A stretch of 64,000 nucleotides of DNA from Pseudoalteromonas piscicida (GCF_000238315.3 NZ_CP011924.1:1218501-1282500); one strand, 5' to 3'. Shown: positions 20,466-30,736, numbered from the stretch's first letter. Translations and numbers: made by a program. Notes: generated by a model from the sequence alone, not told the origin.

Positions 20466-21314
20466 TCAATTAGCGGCGTTACTAGGTAGCATCACCATCC
20501 ACGCCACACCGAATTTATCAACGACTTGACCATAAAGGGGGGACCAAAATGTTTCTTGTAATGGCATTCTGACCGTGCCACCATCGGCTAGAGCATTGAA
20601 TGCACGGTGAGCTTCTTGTTCAGAATCAATTGTTATAGACAGGCTAAATCCTGCAAACGAAGCATCATCACCACAGCCGTCAGATGCAAAAATCTTCATA
20701 TCGCCAATACTAAACTCACAGTGCATTACTTTATCTGAAAAGTTTTCTGGTATCGCACCATCTGGGATAGGATCTGGACTTTCGTTAAAGCGCATAAGTA
20801 GACCGACTTTGGCATATAGATGCTGTTGATAGTATTCAAGTGCCTCTTCGGTACGCCCTGCAAAAAACAAATAATTGCAAACATGTGCAGTTTGCATCGC
20901 AATCTTTTGTCTTAATTGTTCTTCGTCTGCGAGGATTTCGCCGCAGGGATCAATATCTGCAAAGTCAGCCATTTCATAAAACGGTCGAACTTCAATATCT
21001 GATTCCTCATTCATGGGATTAGGGCAGCGCTTAACCCATTCTAGCGCCTCTTCCATCGATGTTACTTCCCAAACCCAATAACCCGCAATTAACTCATTAG
21101 TCTCTGCAAAAGGCCCTTTAGTTACAATCCGCTCTTCGCCTTTAAAACGAACGCGAACTCCCTCTTTACTCGGCTTTAAACCATCACCAGAAGTCATAAT
21201 TCCAGCATCAACTAATGCATTATTGAATTCCCCCATCGCAGCCATTAATTCCGCGGTTGGTAACTCCCCTGCTTCAGACCCTTCACTTGCTTTTACAATC
21301 ACCATTACTTTCAT
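20466..21314 (-). CDS. YciI domain fused to VOC (PhnB/3-dmu-9_3-mt-like) domain
   Basis: This 282-residue product has two domains. Residues 1-120 are YciI-like, with KGPFAETNELIAGYWVWEV. Residues about 140-280 are a VOC/glyoxalase-fold domain of the PhnB/3-demethylubiquinone type (CNYLFFAGRTEEALEYYQ, FWSPLYGQVVDKFGVAWMV). The ATG at 21314 follows CAGGAGAATTG. An in-frame extension of 15 codons upstream has no support. Fusions of the two families found in ECF42 neighbourhoods strengthen the idea of a common pathway. Confidence 0.85.
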   Translation of the reverse strand: MKVMVIVKASEGSEAGELPTAELMAAMGEFNNALVDAGIMTSGDGLKPSKEGVRVRFKGEERIVTKGPFAETNELIAGYWVWEVTSMEEALEWVKRCPNPMNEESDIEVRPFYEMADFADIDPCGEILADEEQLRQKIAMQTAHVCNYLFFAGRTEEALEYYQQHLYAKVGLLMRFNESPDPIPDGAIPENFSDKVMHCEFSIGDMKIFASDGCGDDASFAGFSLSITIDSEQEAHRAFNALADGGTVRMPLQETFWSPLYGQVVDKFGVAWMVMLPSNAAN

Positions 21315-21451
21315 CGTCAATTCTCCTGTTGTCTTTCGTAAATAGAGCTGAATAACCAAAGATCACCTGCGGTTTTGATAAATAAAGTGCTCTATACAAT
21401 CTAGTCGAATGCATTCTCTAGAGATCGACAAAGTAAGGAAAATTTTCTTAA

Positions 21452-22726
21452 TTAATTTTCACCGAGCTTGAGAAGCTTTTGTTTGAGAACCCTTTGCTCT
21501 GGTAATTGCGTAGTTAAATTAAGAGCCGTTTTAAATGCATTAATCGCACTTGCGGTTCTGCCAGCACGAGATAATAGTTCGCCATAAGCCGCATGAGCCA
21601 AGTGATACCTTTGCATTTCTTTGTGCTCTAGTAGCCGCTCTATAATGGTAATACCCGCATCTGGTCCCTCTTTCATAGCGATTGCGACCGCTTGGTTGAG
21701 CTCAATAACAGGAGATGGGCTCACTTGGTGTAGCTGAGTATATAACTCGACAATCTGTGACCAATCTGTCGCCGCTGCAGTTATCGCAACTGCATGGGTC
21801 GCAGAGATAGCCGCCTGAATGGTGTAAAAGCCATATTCACCGGCGCGCATTATTTCAGCGACCAACTGCGTACCTTCGGCGATCATACCTTTACTCCAAA
21901 GGCTTCGGTCTTGATCTTCCAGTAAAATAATGTCACCGCTGGCATTAGTGCGCGCCTCCTTTCGCGCTTCATTCAAGAGCATCAAGGCGAGTAATCCCGC
22001 CACTTCTGGATCTGGTGTTAGAGAATAAAGTAAACGAGTTAAGCGGATAGCCTCCGAAGTCAGTTCACTGCGTATTGCAAGTTCGCCTTGTGTTGCTGAA
22101 TACCCTTCATTAAAGACCAGATAGATAACAGTGAGCACCGCATCAAGTCGGTTGTTAAAGTCAGTGTCGTCTGGCAGCTCGAACGGAATACGGGCATCAC
22201 GGATCTTCGCTTTACCGCGCACAATTCGTTGTGCCATTGTTGTGTTAGACACCAAAAATGCACTGGCAATTTCTTCTGTTGTTAGTCCACAGACCTCCCG
22301 CAGAGTAAGCGCAACTTGTACTTTTGGATCAATAGCCGGATGGCAGCAAGTAAAAATTAATCGCAATTGGTCGTCTTCAATTGCATTGGCGTTTTGCTCT
22401 TGAGCGTGGCCTGCGATGTCAGAAATCTCATCCATTTCAGTAGCAGCAACTTCTAGCTTTTCTCTTTGACGTTGCTGTTTACGTATTGCATCAATGGCTT
22501 TAAAGCGACCAGTAGAAATTAACCAAGGGACTGGGTTTTCTGGCATACCTTGAGTAGGCCAGTGTTTTAACGCCACATTAAACGCGTCTTGCAATGCTTC
22601 TTCCGCTAACTCAAAGTCACCTAGAAGGCGGATCAGTGTAGCGTAAATTTTCCGGCTTTCTTGCTTGTACAGCACTTCTATAGACTTACGAATAGCATTG
22701 CTATCGCAAGCAAGTTGATTGCTCAT
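21452..22726 (-). CDS. ECF sigma factor with C-terminal helical/TPR-like extension (ECF42 type)
   Basis: This 424-residue protein has ECF sigma region 2 (residues about 15-90, IRLLGDFELAEEALQDAFNVALKHWP, PWLISTGRFKAIDAIRK) and region 4 (about 135-190, LRLIFTCCHPAIDPKVQVALTLREVCGLTTEEIA). A long C-terminal extension of about 220 residues is rich in alanine helices (HLAHAAYGELLSRAGRTASAINAFKTAL) and resembles a TPR. This architecture with adjacent DGPF/YciI genes defines ECF42, which has no anti-sigma factor and relies on the extension for activity. The ATG at 22726 follows GAAGGAAAGTG. Confidence 0.88.
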   Translation of the reverse strand: MSNQLACDSNAIRKSIEVLYKQESRKIYATLIRLLGDFELAEEALQDAFNVALKHWPTQGMPENPVPWLISTGRFKAIDAIRKQQRQREKLEVAATEMDEISDIAGHAQEQNANAIEDDQLRLIFTCCHPAIDPKVQVALTLREVCGLTTEEIASAFLVSNTTMAQRIVRGKAKIRDARIPFELPDDTDFNNRLDAVLTVIYLVFNEGYSATQGELAIRSELTSEAIRLTRLLYSLTPDPEVAGLLALMLLNEARKEARTNASGDIILLEDQDRSLWSKGMIAEGTQLVAEIMRAGEYGFYTIQAAISATHAVAITAAATDWSQIVELYTQLHQVSPSPVIELNQAVAIAMKEGPDAGITIIERLLEHKEMQRYHLAHAAYGELLSRAGRTASAINAFKTALNLTTQLPEQRVLKQKLLKLGEN

Positions 22727-22870
22727 CACTTTCCTTCGTCAGCTAGGTTATCGCCATTTGAATTGGTATAGTCACTATTTCATAAATCGACAAGCGCCTC
22801 AACTTGACACCATCAACTCTGAAAGACTCAGCAGATTGGTTTTAGCCTGGGCAGATCCACCTTCTTTTTC

Positions 22871-23344
22871 CTATACTCTGCACGCTATGCAATTAAAGCA
22901 ACCGGGGTTTGCATTGTGAATATGCACATATTCGATTTTATGGTCGTCAAATAAGGTATGGAGGCAGTCTTTAATTTCTATTCCTTTTACGATTTGCGCC
23001 TCTATCATTACACCTAAGCTGTCGTAGGCCCTGATGGACAGTAATCTGGTTTGCAAGATTTCTGGCACTTCATTTACTTTTGGGTCTGCCAATACTGCAT
23101 TTTCCCTCACAAAGATAGGCCCAGAAGAGCGATATGGCGATAAAGTAGTATGGTGCTGATAATGTAATAACAACACCACCTCCCCAATCTCAGCTTCTTG
23201 TAGGGAAACGCGACAAGGATAGCCGGGTTTAGCGTCAACAGCGAGCTTCTTGGCATGTAATGCCGCAAGTTCTTCATCGCTTAAAGAAAATAAATGCTTA
23301 AATTGTTTGTAGTCAATCGCGTTAATTTGAAATTGTGTTGTCAT
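22871..23344 (-). CDS. DUF1203 protein
   Basis: This 157-residue protein ends with YVHIHNANPGCFNCIACRV, the characteristic C-terminal HNAxPGCF motif of DUF1203. The middle part (PCRVSLQEAEIGEVVLLLHYQHH, SSGPIFVREN) also fits. It is read in the same direction as the ECF42 group but 144 bp apart from it. Function is unknown. Confidence 0.82.
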   Translation of the reverse strand: MTTQFQINAIDYKQFKHLFSLSDEELAALHAKKLAVDAKPGYPCRVSLQEAEIGEVVLLLHYQHHTTLSPYRSSGPIFVRENAVLADPKVNEVPEILQTRLLSIRAYDSLGVMIEAQIVKGIEIKDCLHTLFDDHKIEYVHIHNANPGCFNCIACRV

Positions 23345-23430
23345 GTTTACTACTCCTGCTTCACTATAATGAGTGTAAAGAACTAGCAGTTAATGACTGG
23401 CCAGAAGTGGCACTAACACCTAAGTAGCAC

Positions 23431-25257
23431 CTAAGTGTTAACAACAAATGTTTTGGGGTTTTTGGGAAAGAAAAAGTCAGGCTGACGGTCGCATAAAGCA
23501 AACTCACGTGTATTTTTATAGGGCAACTTCATAAACCCTGCTACGCCATAATCTTGAATACTCACCGCGTATTGCATGATCCGAGTCAGTAGCGCCTTAA
23601 ATTGCGCTTCTTTATTAGCATCAAGTAGCCGGTAGTAATAGTGGATTTTCATCCTATCTTGTAACGATTCAAAAATGATGCAACCTGTATGATGGATTTG
23701 GTTTAACTCGAACACACATTGAATTATCTGTCTTGGCAGCTGCAGCTGCTCGTCTGGATCTTTGCCGTCTTCAAAGTATGAATGCGGACGTGTAATTTCA
23801 TTACTCGAAATATCGCTAACGCTAAATTCTAGTTCTGGCAGATGGTCAAATTGGAATGCACCGGTGCCGTCACGAGTCAATTGAATAGTTTGCCGCGCGT
23901 CGAACAAACAGCATTTAAACAAACCTTTTTGTTTGATCCCCTGCGCAATCATTACGGTGGCGTTCAACGCGTCTTTAAATGCAAGACTCAATGTTTCATC
24001 GTGTAAAATAAGACTCGACTCAACAAATACCTGCGCGTCTTTCCAGTGAAAACTGAGACCACCAACGACCGGATATTTTGCCAGTCTGCTGATTGAGGCC
24101 AAAAAGGCTTTCTCGGTATCGCCGGTATCAAACAAAAACTCTTTATAATATCTATCTAATTGCGCGTCGTTTACGTCTCTTAGATTGTGTTTATCGTCAG
24201 CACGACGCAAAAACTGCTTGCGTGAGCTGTAGACGACCGTTTCAGGCTTAACTGTGGTTTCGTAGGTCCAAAAAGGAATGCGGGATTTTTTCTCTGACAG
24301 TGTTAAATCAGGTAAATACATTTTTGCCATTGCTGGCATATTACGAACAAAGTAATCCCCTGCGCTGTCCCTCGTTGCTTTGTCTTTGCTAAGCATGCCA
24401 TCTAGCACCTGCGCAAATACTTTTGGCAGCCCCAAAGCGCTAGCAGGAATTACCTGAGCACCAAAACGACATGATTGTGCACTAGCCAGTGCATAAATCG
24501 TCGATGCAACGCCTTGCTCATCGAAGCGAGGAGAAGATTGTGCACCCGACATTTGTTCATCGCCAATAAAATACACATCTCCCATCCGAGCGTTGGTCGT
24601 ACTTACATTAGATGACATCAAATCCATGATATTGCTCGCGATAGGCTCACCATGCACGTCCACCTGAGCATAGACTGAGCTTCCCCAATCAACCAAAGAG
24701 AAACCATCTGAGGCTTCATCCCAAACGATATTAGATGGCTTAATATCTCCATGAACGATGGGCTGAGGAGACATGCCATTGCGACGCTCGCGCAAATCAA
24801 CCAACACATTTCTGAGTTTTAGCGCGAGGCTTACCAACTCATGCGCTTTAAAACGGCCCTTTTTGAGCGAGATCTTTTCTAAGTCTTCACCAGGGGCACG
24901 CTCCATCATCAAAATGCCTTGCTTCTTTACTCGCTCGAACGCATAGAAGTTTGGCACCATCGGGTTGTCAATTTGCGACAACATATAGCCTTCATCTTCA
25001 AGCCTATCACGCACACTTTGGGCAAGCGTGATCCGAGAAAATTTAAACACCCAGTCCTTCCCCATATCACTTGTACCAGCAAATACAAAGCCAAATGCAC
25101 CGGAGCCAATTACCTCAACATGTTTATAGCCAAGTAGGCTCAATTGTTTTTTACAGATATTCAGCCATTGACGGTGCTTTTTTGCATCATGATGAGACAG
25201 TAAGTAGATGGACTGCTGTTCGTTGATATAGAAGTGTTGGATGGATTTTTCAGACAT
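23431..25257 (-). CDS. Protein kinase-fold protein (Ser/Thr kinase-like)
   Basis: This 608-residue protein has a eukaryotic-type kinase domain at about residues 45-310. It shows a glycine loop GSGAFG (51-56), a candidate ATP lysine (K72 in VFKFSR), catalytic loop HGDIKPSN (169-176, D171, K173, N176) and metal-binding DWG (190-192) in place of DFG. The C-terminal 300 residues (about 320-608) match nothing I recognise and have no membrane segment, so the kinase looks cytosolic. Start ATG at 25257 (MSEKSIQHF). It follows glnS across a hairpin. All catalytic residues appear present, so activity is plausible; the substrate is unknown. Confidence 0.8.
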   Translation of the reverse strand: MSEKSIQHFYINEQQSIYLLSHHDAKKHRQWLNICKKQLSLLGYKHVEVIGSGAFGFVFAGTSDMGKDWVFKFSRITLAQSVRDRLEDEGYMLSQIDNPMVPNFYAFERVKKQGILMMERAPGEDLEKISLKKGRFKAHELVSLALKLRNVLVDLRERRNGMSPQPIVHGDIKPSNIVWDEASDGFSLVDWGSSVYAQVDVHGEPIASNIMDLMSSNVSTTNARMGDVYFIGDEQMSGAQSSPRFDEQGVASTIYALASAQSCRFGAQVIPASALGLPKVFAQVLDGMLSKDKATRDSAGDYFVRNMPAMAKMYLPDLTLSEKKSRIPFWTYETTVKPETVVYSSRKQFLRRADDKHNLRDVNDAQLDRYYKEFLFDTGDTEKAFLASISRLAKYPVVGGLSFHWKDAQVFVESSLILHDETLSLAFKDALNATVMIAQGIKQKGLFKCCLFDARQTIQLTRDGTGAFQFDHLPELEFSVSDISSNEITRPHSYFEDGKDPDEQLQLPRQIIQCVFELNQIHHTGCIIFESLQDRMKIHYYYRLLDANKEAQFKALLTRIMQYAVSIQDYGVAGFMKLPYKNTREFALCDRQPDFFFPKNPKTFVVNT

Positions 25258-25279
25258 AATTGTACGCAGAAAAAGCAAT

Positions 25280-25306
25280 AAAAAAGGTCGACATAAGCCG
25301 ACCTCA
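25280..25306 (-). terminator. Terminator of glnS
   Basis: On the minus strand, stem AGGTCG / CGACCT (25285-25290 and 25299-25304) is followed by a run of T, 8 bp after the glnS stop. Confidence 0.75.
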
Positions 25307-25313
25307 TTTAGTA

Positions 25314-26978
25314 TTAACCTTGCTGTTCTATCTTAGCCCACGAATCACGTAGACCAACAGTTTGGTTAAACATTAGCGCTTCTGACTTGTTATCACGACA
25401 GAAGTAACCTAAACGCTCAAACTGATAACCTTGCTCAGGCTTAGCGTTTGCAAGCGCTGGCTCAAGTTTGGCATTCGCAATGGTTACCAAAGAGTCTGGG
25501 TTTAACACTTCCGTGAAATCTTCAGCAGCCGCTGGGTTTGGCACAGTAAATAGGCGGTCATACTGACGTACTGGCGCTTCAATACAATGTGAAGCCGATA
25601 CCCAGTGAATTACGCCTTTCACCTTGCGACCATCTTCTGGGTTTTTACCCAAAGTATCAGGGTCGTAACTACAGTAGATTGTCGTAATATTACCGTTTTC
25701 GTCTTCTTCAATGCGCTCAGCTTTAATCACATAAGCATTACGAAGACGCACTTCTTTACCTAGCACCAAACGTTTGAATTTTTTGTTCGCTTCTACGCGG
25801 AAATCTTCTTGTTCAATGTAGACTTCGCGCGTAAACGGTAGCTCACGCTCGCCCATGTCTAATGTTGGGTGATTAGGCGCTTGCAGCATTTCAACTTTAT
25901 CTGCATCAAAGTTTTCAATGACCAGCTTAACAGGGTCAAGTACTGCCATTGCGCGTGGTGCATTTTCGTTTAAGTCGTCACGGATACACGCTTCAAGCAT
26001 GCCCATTTCAACCATGTTGTCCATTTTGGTTACACCAATGCGCTTACAAAATTCGCGAATTGCAGCTGGTGTATAACCTCGACGACGAAGGCCTGCAATT
26101 GTCGGCATGCGCGGGTCATCCCACCCTTCAACATGGTTATTAACAACCAAGTCGTTGAGCTTACGCTTCGACATCACTGTGTATTCAAGATTTAAACGAG
26201 AAAACTCGATTTGCTGTGGATGACACTCGATGCTGATGTTATCTAGCACCCAGTCGTACAAACGGCGGTTATCTTGGAACTCTAATGTACAAAGTGAATG
26301 CGTGATCCCTTCAAGCGCATCGGAAATACAATGCGTAAAGTCATACATCGGATAGATGCACCACTTATCACCAGTTTGATGATGGTGTGCAAAACGTACA
26401 CGATAGATAATAGGGTCGCGAAGCACCATAAATGAGCTTGCCATGTCAATCTTAGCGCGAAGTACACATTCCCCTTCTTTGAACTCGCCATTTCTCATTT
26501 TTTCGAATAAGGCTAAGTTCTCTTCAGGTGAAGTGTCACGATAAGGGCTATTTTTGCCAGGTTCAGTCAGCGTGCCACGATATTCACGCGCCTGCTCAGG
26601 CGACAGGAAGCAAACGTACGCTTTGCCATTTTCGATTAGCTCAACGGCGTAGTTATAGAGCTTGTCAAAGTAGTTTGATGAGTAGCAAATTTCGCCATCC
26701 CATTCAAAACCTAACCACTGTACGTCTTCTTGGATCGACTTAACGTAGTTGATGTCTTCTTTTTCTGGGTTGGTATCGTCAAAGCGTAAGTTGCATTTAC
26801 CTCGATAATCTTGGGCAATACCAAAATTTAAGCAAATTGATTTAGCATGGCCAATGTGTAAAAAGCCATTTGGCTCAGGTGGAAAACGTGTGTGCGTAGA
26901 CGCATGTTTGCCACTGGCAAGATCCGCATCAATAATGTTGCGAATAAAGTTTGATGGGCGATTTTCAGTTTCCGCCAT
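25314..26978 (-). CDS. glnS: Glutamine--tRNA ligase
   Basis: This 554-residue class I aminoacyl-tRNA synthetase charges tRNA-Gln. The HIGH motif is HIGHAKS (in [16 protein letters not shown]), the KMSKS-type loop is VMSKRKL, and the two C-terminal anticodon-binding beta-barrels are present ([24 protein letters not shown] segments). Length equals that of E. coli GlnS (554). Confidence 0.97.
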   Translation of the reverse strand: MAETENRPSNFIRNIIDADLASGKHASTHTRFPPEPNGFLHIGHAKSICLNFGIAQDYRGKCNLRFDDTNPEKEDINYVKSIQEDVQWLGFEWDGEICYSSNYFDKLYNYAVELIENGKAYVCFLSPEQAREYRGTLTEPGKNSPYRDTSPEENLALFEKMRNGEFKEGECVLRAKIDMASSFMVLRDPIIYRVRFAHHHQTGDKWCIYPMYDFTHCISDALEGITHSLCTLEFQDNRRLYDWVLDNISIECHPQQIEFSRLNLEYTVMSKRKLNDLVVNNHVEGWDDPRMPTIAGLRRRGYTPAAIREFCKRIGVTKMDNMVEMGMLEACIRDDLNENAPRAMAVLDPVKLVIENFDADKVEMLQAPNHPTLDMGERELPFTREVYIEQEDFRVEANKKFKRLVLGKEVRLRNAYVIKAERIEEDENGNITTIYCSYDPDTLGKNPEDGRKVKGVIHWVSASHCIEAPVRQYDRLFTVPNPAAAEDFTEVLNPDSLVTIANAKLEPALANAKPEQGYQFERLGYFCRDNKSEALMFNQTVGLRDSWAKIEQQG

Positions 26979-27226
26979 AGGAAATCTTTCCTCTGAATTA
27001 TGCTCTTAGTTAACCTCGGCATTATTACAAAAACTCAGCCGAACTTACAGCAATTATCTGCGCTGTATCAGGATTTATTCATTTGGTTAAATGTTCATCA
27101 GATTTTTGTGACAAATTTTGTTCTAGCGCAATATTTCCGTCACAACTTCATCCTATAGTTGCGCCATCTCAGTGTTTATACCACAAACACTGCTTAAGTC
27201 ACGTTACCGAGGAAAGGACAAAAGTA

Positions 27227-28297
27227 ATGGCTTCAATGAATTTGAATCGTGTTTATATATCAACTAAGGCTAGGAACAATCACTATATTCTTGCTGAGTT
27301 TAAACCGGATGATGCATTCTATGCATGTTTTGACTCCAGCAGCGCGTGTTACGAGCGTTTGTCTCGCCAGCTATTCGCACTGTGTGACGAATATGAACTG
27401 CATAATGTACATGTAATTGCGAACGATAAATTGCCTGTGGTGCGTTACCACGACGAAGCCTATACCATGCAAACAGAAAAGCAGATTTTGTTTTTCTACA
27501 ATCCTAAGTTCCACGAAGCGCACCAAACTTATCTCAATGATGGATACCAAGCGCGTAAAATCCGCTTATTATTTTTAGCCACGGGAAATGAATTACGCGC
27601 CAATGCAGCGACCTTCCACAGCAAAGTAAAAAAGGTGCTTGATGCACTTAAAGAAGGGTTTTCTTCGGTAGAACCTCAGTTTAGAGTGCGAGACCATCAA
27701 CATTTAACCTATGACCTATTTGCCAAAGCGAAAGGCGACAAAGAGTCGTATGGCTATAAGTTGCGTGCACTTTACCCACGTTATCAAGCCAGAAACTGCA
27801 CGTTACCAGAAGAATATAGCGAAATGACTTATGCGACCTTTAACATTCCAGTGTCACGTGCAATAAAAACAGAGTTCCAAAGCCAAATGCGCCCTGGTGA
27901 TTACGGACAATTCTATCGCACAATAGAAGATGCATTTCTTTCTTCTTGCGCCGATAAACAGCTCAATATGGTAGCAATGGTAGCCGATGGCCGTCTGCCT
28001 ATCGTCAGAAGCGCCAAAATCGATAAGTCCGATACTAACCGAGAGCTACAAAAGCTGAGTTTTGATACCGGCTCCGGTGACAATCAAATTTACTCGCTGT
28101 TTAACGAAGCAAACCTAGTGGATACCATTCGCTTTGTCATCGTCGCCAATGACAAAGACAAAAAAGATATGGGCTATGGTCGTTTTATGAATCACGTAGA
28201 AACGGCTATTAAACGCTTTGTTGCGCAACTTCCTGTTAATGTTGAAAAGCAAGACATCAACGTACGCTTCTTCCAGCATATTAGTTACGACTATTAA
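27227..28297 (+). CDS. DUF3083 family protein
   Basis: This 356-residue protein fits the DUF3083 family of Alteromonadales and Vibrionales. It has two similar halves: FYACFDSSSACYERLSRQLF with LPVVRYHDEA, and later GQFYRTIEDAF with LPIVRSAKID, which suggests an internal duplication. The ATG at 27227 follows GAGGAAAGGAC. An upstream in-frame start would add 48 unlike residues. Divergent from glnS. Function is unknown. Confidence 0.8.
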   Translation: MASMNLNRVYISTKARNNHYILAEFKPDDAFYACFDSSSACYERLSRQLFALCDEYELHNVHVIANDKLPVVRYHDEAYTMQTEKQILFFYNPKFHEAHQTYLNDGYQARKIRLLFLATGNELRANAATFHSKVKKVLDALKEGFSSVEPQFRVRDHQHLTYDLFAKAKGDKESYGYKLRALYPRYQARNCTLPEEYSEMTYATFNIPVSRAIKTEFQSQMRPGDYGQFYRTIEDAFLSSCADKQLNMVAMVADGRLPIVRSAKIDKSDTNRELQKLSFDTGSGDNQIYSLFNEANLVDTIRFVIVANDKDKKDMGYGRFMNHVETAIKRFVAQLPVNVEKQDINVRFFQHISYDY

Positions 28298-28341
28298 TAG
28301 ATAAAAGAGAGCATGTTCTATTTGGGTGTACTTTTATCACC

Positions 28342-29196
28342 CTAAGGCAAAGGAATATACTCCAATTTATCACCGGGGATCTTATCGAACTTGCCCTCTC
28401 GCCAATCTTGCTTCGCTTGTTCAATACGGGGTTTACTAAAAGAAACAAAGTTCCAATCAATATAAGGGACTTTTTTAAACGCCTCTCCACCAAGCAATAC
28501 CACTCTGCTATTCTCATTGAAATGTAATTGCGCGTCGTCGTCTTTAAGTAATACAAATGAGCCTGCACTATATAAGTTATTCGACACCACCACTTCGCCG
28601 TAAATCACATATACGCCAACCTCTTGTGTCTGATCAGGCCTTTCAATATGTCCGCCAGCTTTTGCCATCACATCAACATAAAACATAGGTGAAAATGTTG
28701 GTACAGGAGAATGCAAGCCATACGCACTGCCGATAATGACCCTAGCCATCACCCCTTCTAGTTGCCTAGTCGGCAAGTCAAAACGGTTTATATGTGAGAA
28801 ACTGGGTTCAACGTCAGCATTTTCTTCCGGTAGCGCCACCCAGCATTGCAAACCATGAATAGTATGTGATTGCCCTTTGGTTTCAAACGATTCTCTCTCC
28901 GAGTGTACAATGCCGCTCCCTGCCACCATCCAATTTACATCCCCTGGGTGGATCTCAAGTTGATTACCAAGAGAGTCACGATGGAGCAAGTTACCTTCAA
29001 ACAAATAAGTCAGAGTTGCAAGCCCAATATGTGGATGCGGCCTTACATCGATCCCATCACCAGCACTGAAGTTACCGGGGCCCATTTGATCAAAAAAGAT
29101 AAAAGGACCTACCATACGTTTCGCACGCTGCGGAAGTACGCGGTTTACTGAAAGACCACCGATATCATGTGCTTTGCCATTTAGTTGAATTGCCAT
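28342..29196 (-). CDS. Pirin family protein
   Basis: This 284-residue bicupin has the pirin signature FDQMGPGNFSAGDGIDVRPHPHIGLATLTYLFEG and the metal ligands in RPHPHIG (two His), IVHSER (His) and a nearby Glu. Bacterial pirins can act as quercetinases or redox-sensing partners. The specific role here is unknown. Confidence 0.92.
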   Translation of the reverse strand: MAIQLNGKAHDIGGLSVNRVLPQRAKRMVGPFIFFDQMGPGNFSAGDGIDVRPHPHIGLATLTYLFEGNLLHRDSLGNQLEIHPGDVNWMVAGSGIVHSERESFETKGQSHTIHGLQCWVALPEENADVEPSFSHINRFDLPTRQLEGVMARVIIGSAYGLHSPVPTFSPMFYVDVMAKAGGHIERPDQTQEVGVYVIYGEVVVSNNLYSAGSFVLLKDDDAQLHFNENSRVVLLGGEAFKKVPYIDWNFVSFSKPRIEQAKQDWREGKFDKIPGDKLEYIPLP

Positions 29197-29288
29197 TACT
29201 TTGCTCCATCATGTTTTGTTTTATTATGGAGCTCAGTAACCAGAAGTAAAATGCGCAATTAAAGATACAAGCATTCTAGAAAATAGAA

Positions 29289-29696
29289 TCACACCGCTTT
29301 GTACCAAGTGAGGCCTGAATACGGTTGCTGCTGCAAACTTTTTAACCGACTTTGCAAACTACCACTATGGATCTCGAGTTTGTGATGATCGGGGTCATAA
29401 ATATAGAGCGAGTCTCCTTCGCTGCTATTTTGCTGCCATAAGCCAACCCCGTTTTCCAATATCGTTTTAGAAAAAGTTGTAAAGTCTTCGGCAGCAACAC
29501 TAAACGCTATATGGCTGTAATCTGAGCTTGGAGATACCTCACCTAAAGATAAGCAAAGCCATATCTCACCAAGCGTTAAATATGCCCCTTTGTCCCAAGT
29601 TACCCAAAGCTCGAACCCTAGCAAGCCGCAGTAAAAATCAAGTGACGTGTTTAAGTTAGATACTGCTATTGTGATGTGATTTAAGCCTGATAACAT
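29289..29696 (-). CDS. FosA-like fosfomycin-thiol transferase (VOC family)
   Basis: This 135-residue VOC protein is close to FosA in length and motif: MLSGLNHITIAV, WDKGAYLTLGEIWLCLSL, DYSHIAFS, SEGDSLYIYDPDHHKLEIHSG, and a C-terminal PYSGLTWYK. The three metal ligands H7, H62 and E108 correspond to H7, H64 and E110 of FosA. FosA is a Mn/K-dependent glutathione transferase that opens the fosfomycin epoxide. Chromosomal homologues may have other thiol-transfer roles. The gene stands alone, with no mobile element next to it. Confidence 0.82.
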   Translation of the reverse strand: MLSGLNHITIAVSNLNTSLDFYCGLLGFELWVTWDKGAYLTLGEIWLCLSLGEVSPSSDYSHIAFSVAAEDFTTFSKTILENGVGLWQQNSSEGDSLYIYDPDHHKLEIHSGSLQSRLKSLQQQPYSGLTWYKAV

Positions 29697-29727
29697 ATTT
29701 ATTCCTACCGTTTTTTATCCCAGACAC

Positions 29728-29762
29728 GAAAAAAGCCGCGACCAAAGGTACAACGGCTTTAA
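29728..29762 (-). terminator. Terminator of etfBA
   Basis: On the minus strand, stem AAAGCCG / CGGCTTT (29732-29738 and 29754-29760) with a 15-nt loop is followed by T residues. It lies between etfA and the FosA-like gene. Confidence 0.65.
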
Positions 29763-29809
29763 CAACCAGAATTATTTTTCTTGATGTAGGCTAGCTACAA
29801 AAAGAAGCG

Positions 29810-30736
29810 TCACAGTGCCTGTTCAAGCTCTGGTAACGCATCAAATAGGTCTGCAACAAGGCCATAATCAGCCACTTGGAAAATGGGGGCCTCTGGGTCT
29901 TTGTTGATAGCGACAATGACCTTAGAATCTTTCATACCTGCAAGATGTTGAATAGCGCCGCTGATCCCAACTGCAATATATAAGTTAGGCGCCACAATCT
30001 TACCGGTTTGGCCCACCTGCATATCGTTAGGCACAAAGCCCGCGTCAACAGCAGCACGCGACGCACCAATTGCGGCCCCTAGTTTGTCAGCAATACCATT
30101 TAGCAAGGCAAAGTTTTCGCCGTTTTGCATACCACGGCCACCTGAAATAACAACCGGTGCGGCAGTTAATTCAGGGCGCTCAGATTCAGTTTGTTCAATG
30201 CTCACAAACTCACTCACTTGAGAGGCAATACTTTGCGAGCGACCCTCAATGTCACATGCTGCTTGAGTCTCTACGGTATCAAATGCTGATGCACGCACAG
30301 TGATAACTTTTTGTGAGTCTAATGATTTTACAGTCGCAATTGCATTACCCGCATAGATTGGACGTTTAAAGGTGTCTGCATCAATCACATCGATAATTTC
30401 TGAGATCTGTGATTTATCGAGTAACGCCGCAACACGTGGCGCGATATTTTTACCTGTGGTAGATGCTGAAAACAAAATGTGTGAAAAATCACTTGCTAAC
30501 TCAACAACTAGCTCAGATGTGTTTTCTGCCAATTGATGTTCGAATGAAGCATCGTCAACCGCGACCACCTTTTGTACGCCAGCGATCTGAGCAGAGTGAT
30601 TGGCAGCCTCAGCAATGTTGTGACCTGCAACTAATACGGTAATGTCGCTTGCGATTTTTGTTGCAGCAGCAACCACCTTAGCGGTTTCAGGTTTCAATAC
30701 ACCATTTTCGTGCTCAGCAATAACTAATACGCTCAT
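29810..30736 (-). CDS. etfA: Electron transfer flavoprotein alpha subunit
   Basis: This 308-residue subunit carries the FAD-binding C-terminal domain ([71 protein letters not shown]). With EtfB it accepts electrons from acyl-CoA dehydrogenases, including those of fatty acid and branched-chain amino acid oxidation. Its start overlaps the etfB stop by 4 bp. Confidence 0.95.
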   Translation of the reverse strand: MSVLVIAEHENGVLKPETAKVVAAATKIASDITVLVAGHNIAEAANHSAQIAGVQKVVAVDDASFEHQLAENTSELVVELASDFSHILFSASTTGKNIAPRVAALLDKSQISEIIDVIDADTFKRPIYAGNAIATVKSLDSQKVITVRASAFDTVETQAACDIEGRSQSIASQVSEFVSIEQTESERPELTAAPVVISGGRGMQNGENFALLNGIADKLGAAIGASRAAVDAGFVPNDMQVGQTGKIVAPNLYIAVGISGAIQHLAGMKDSKVIVAINKDPEAPIFQVADYGLVADLFDALPELEQAL

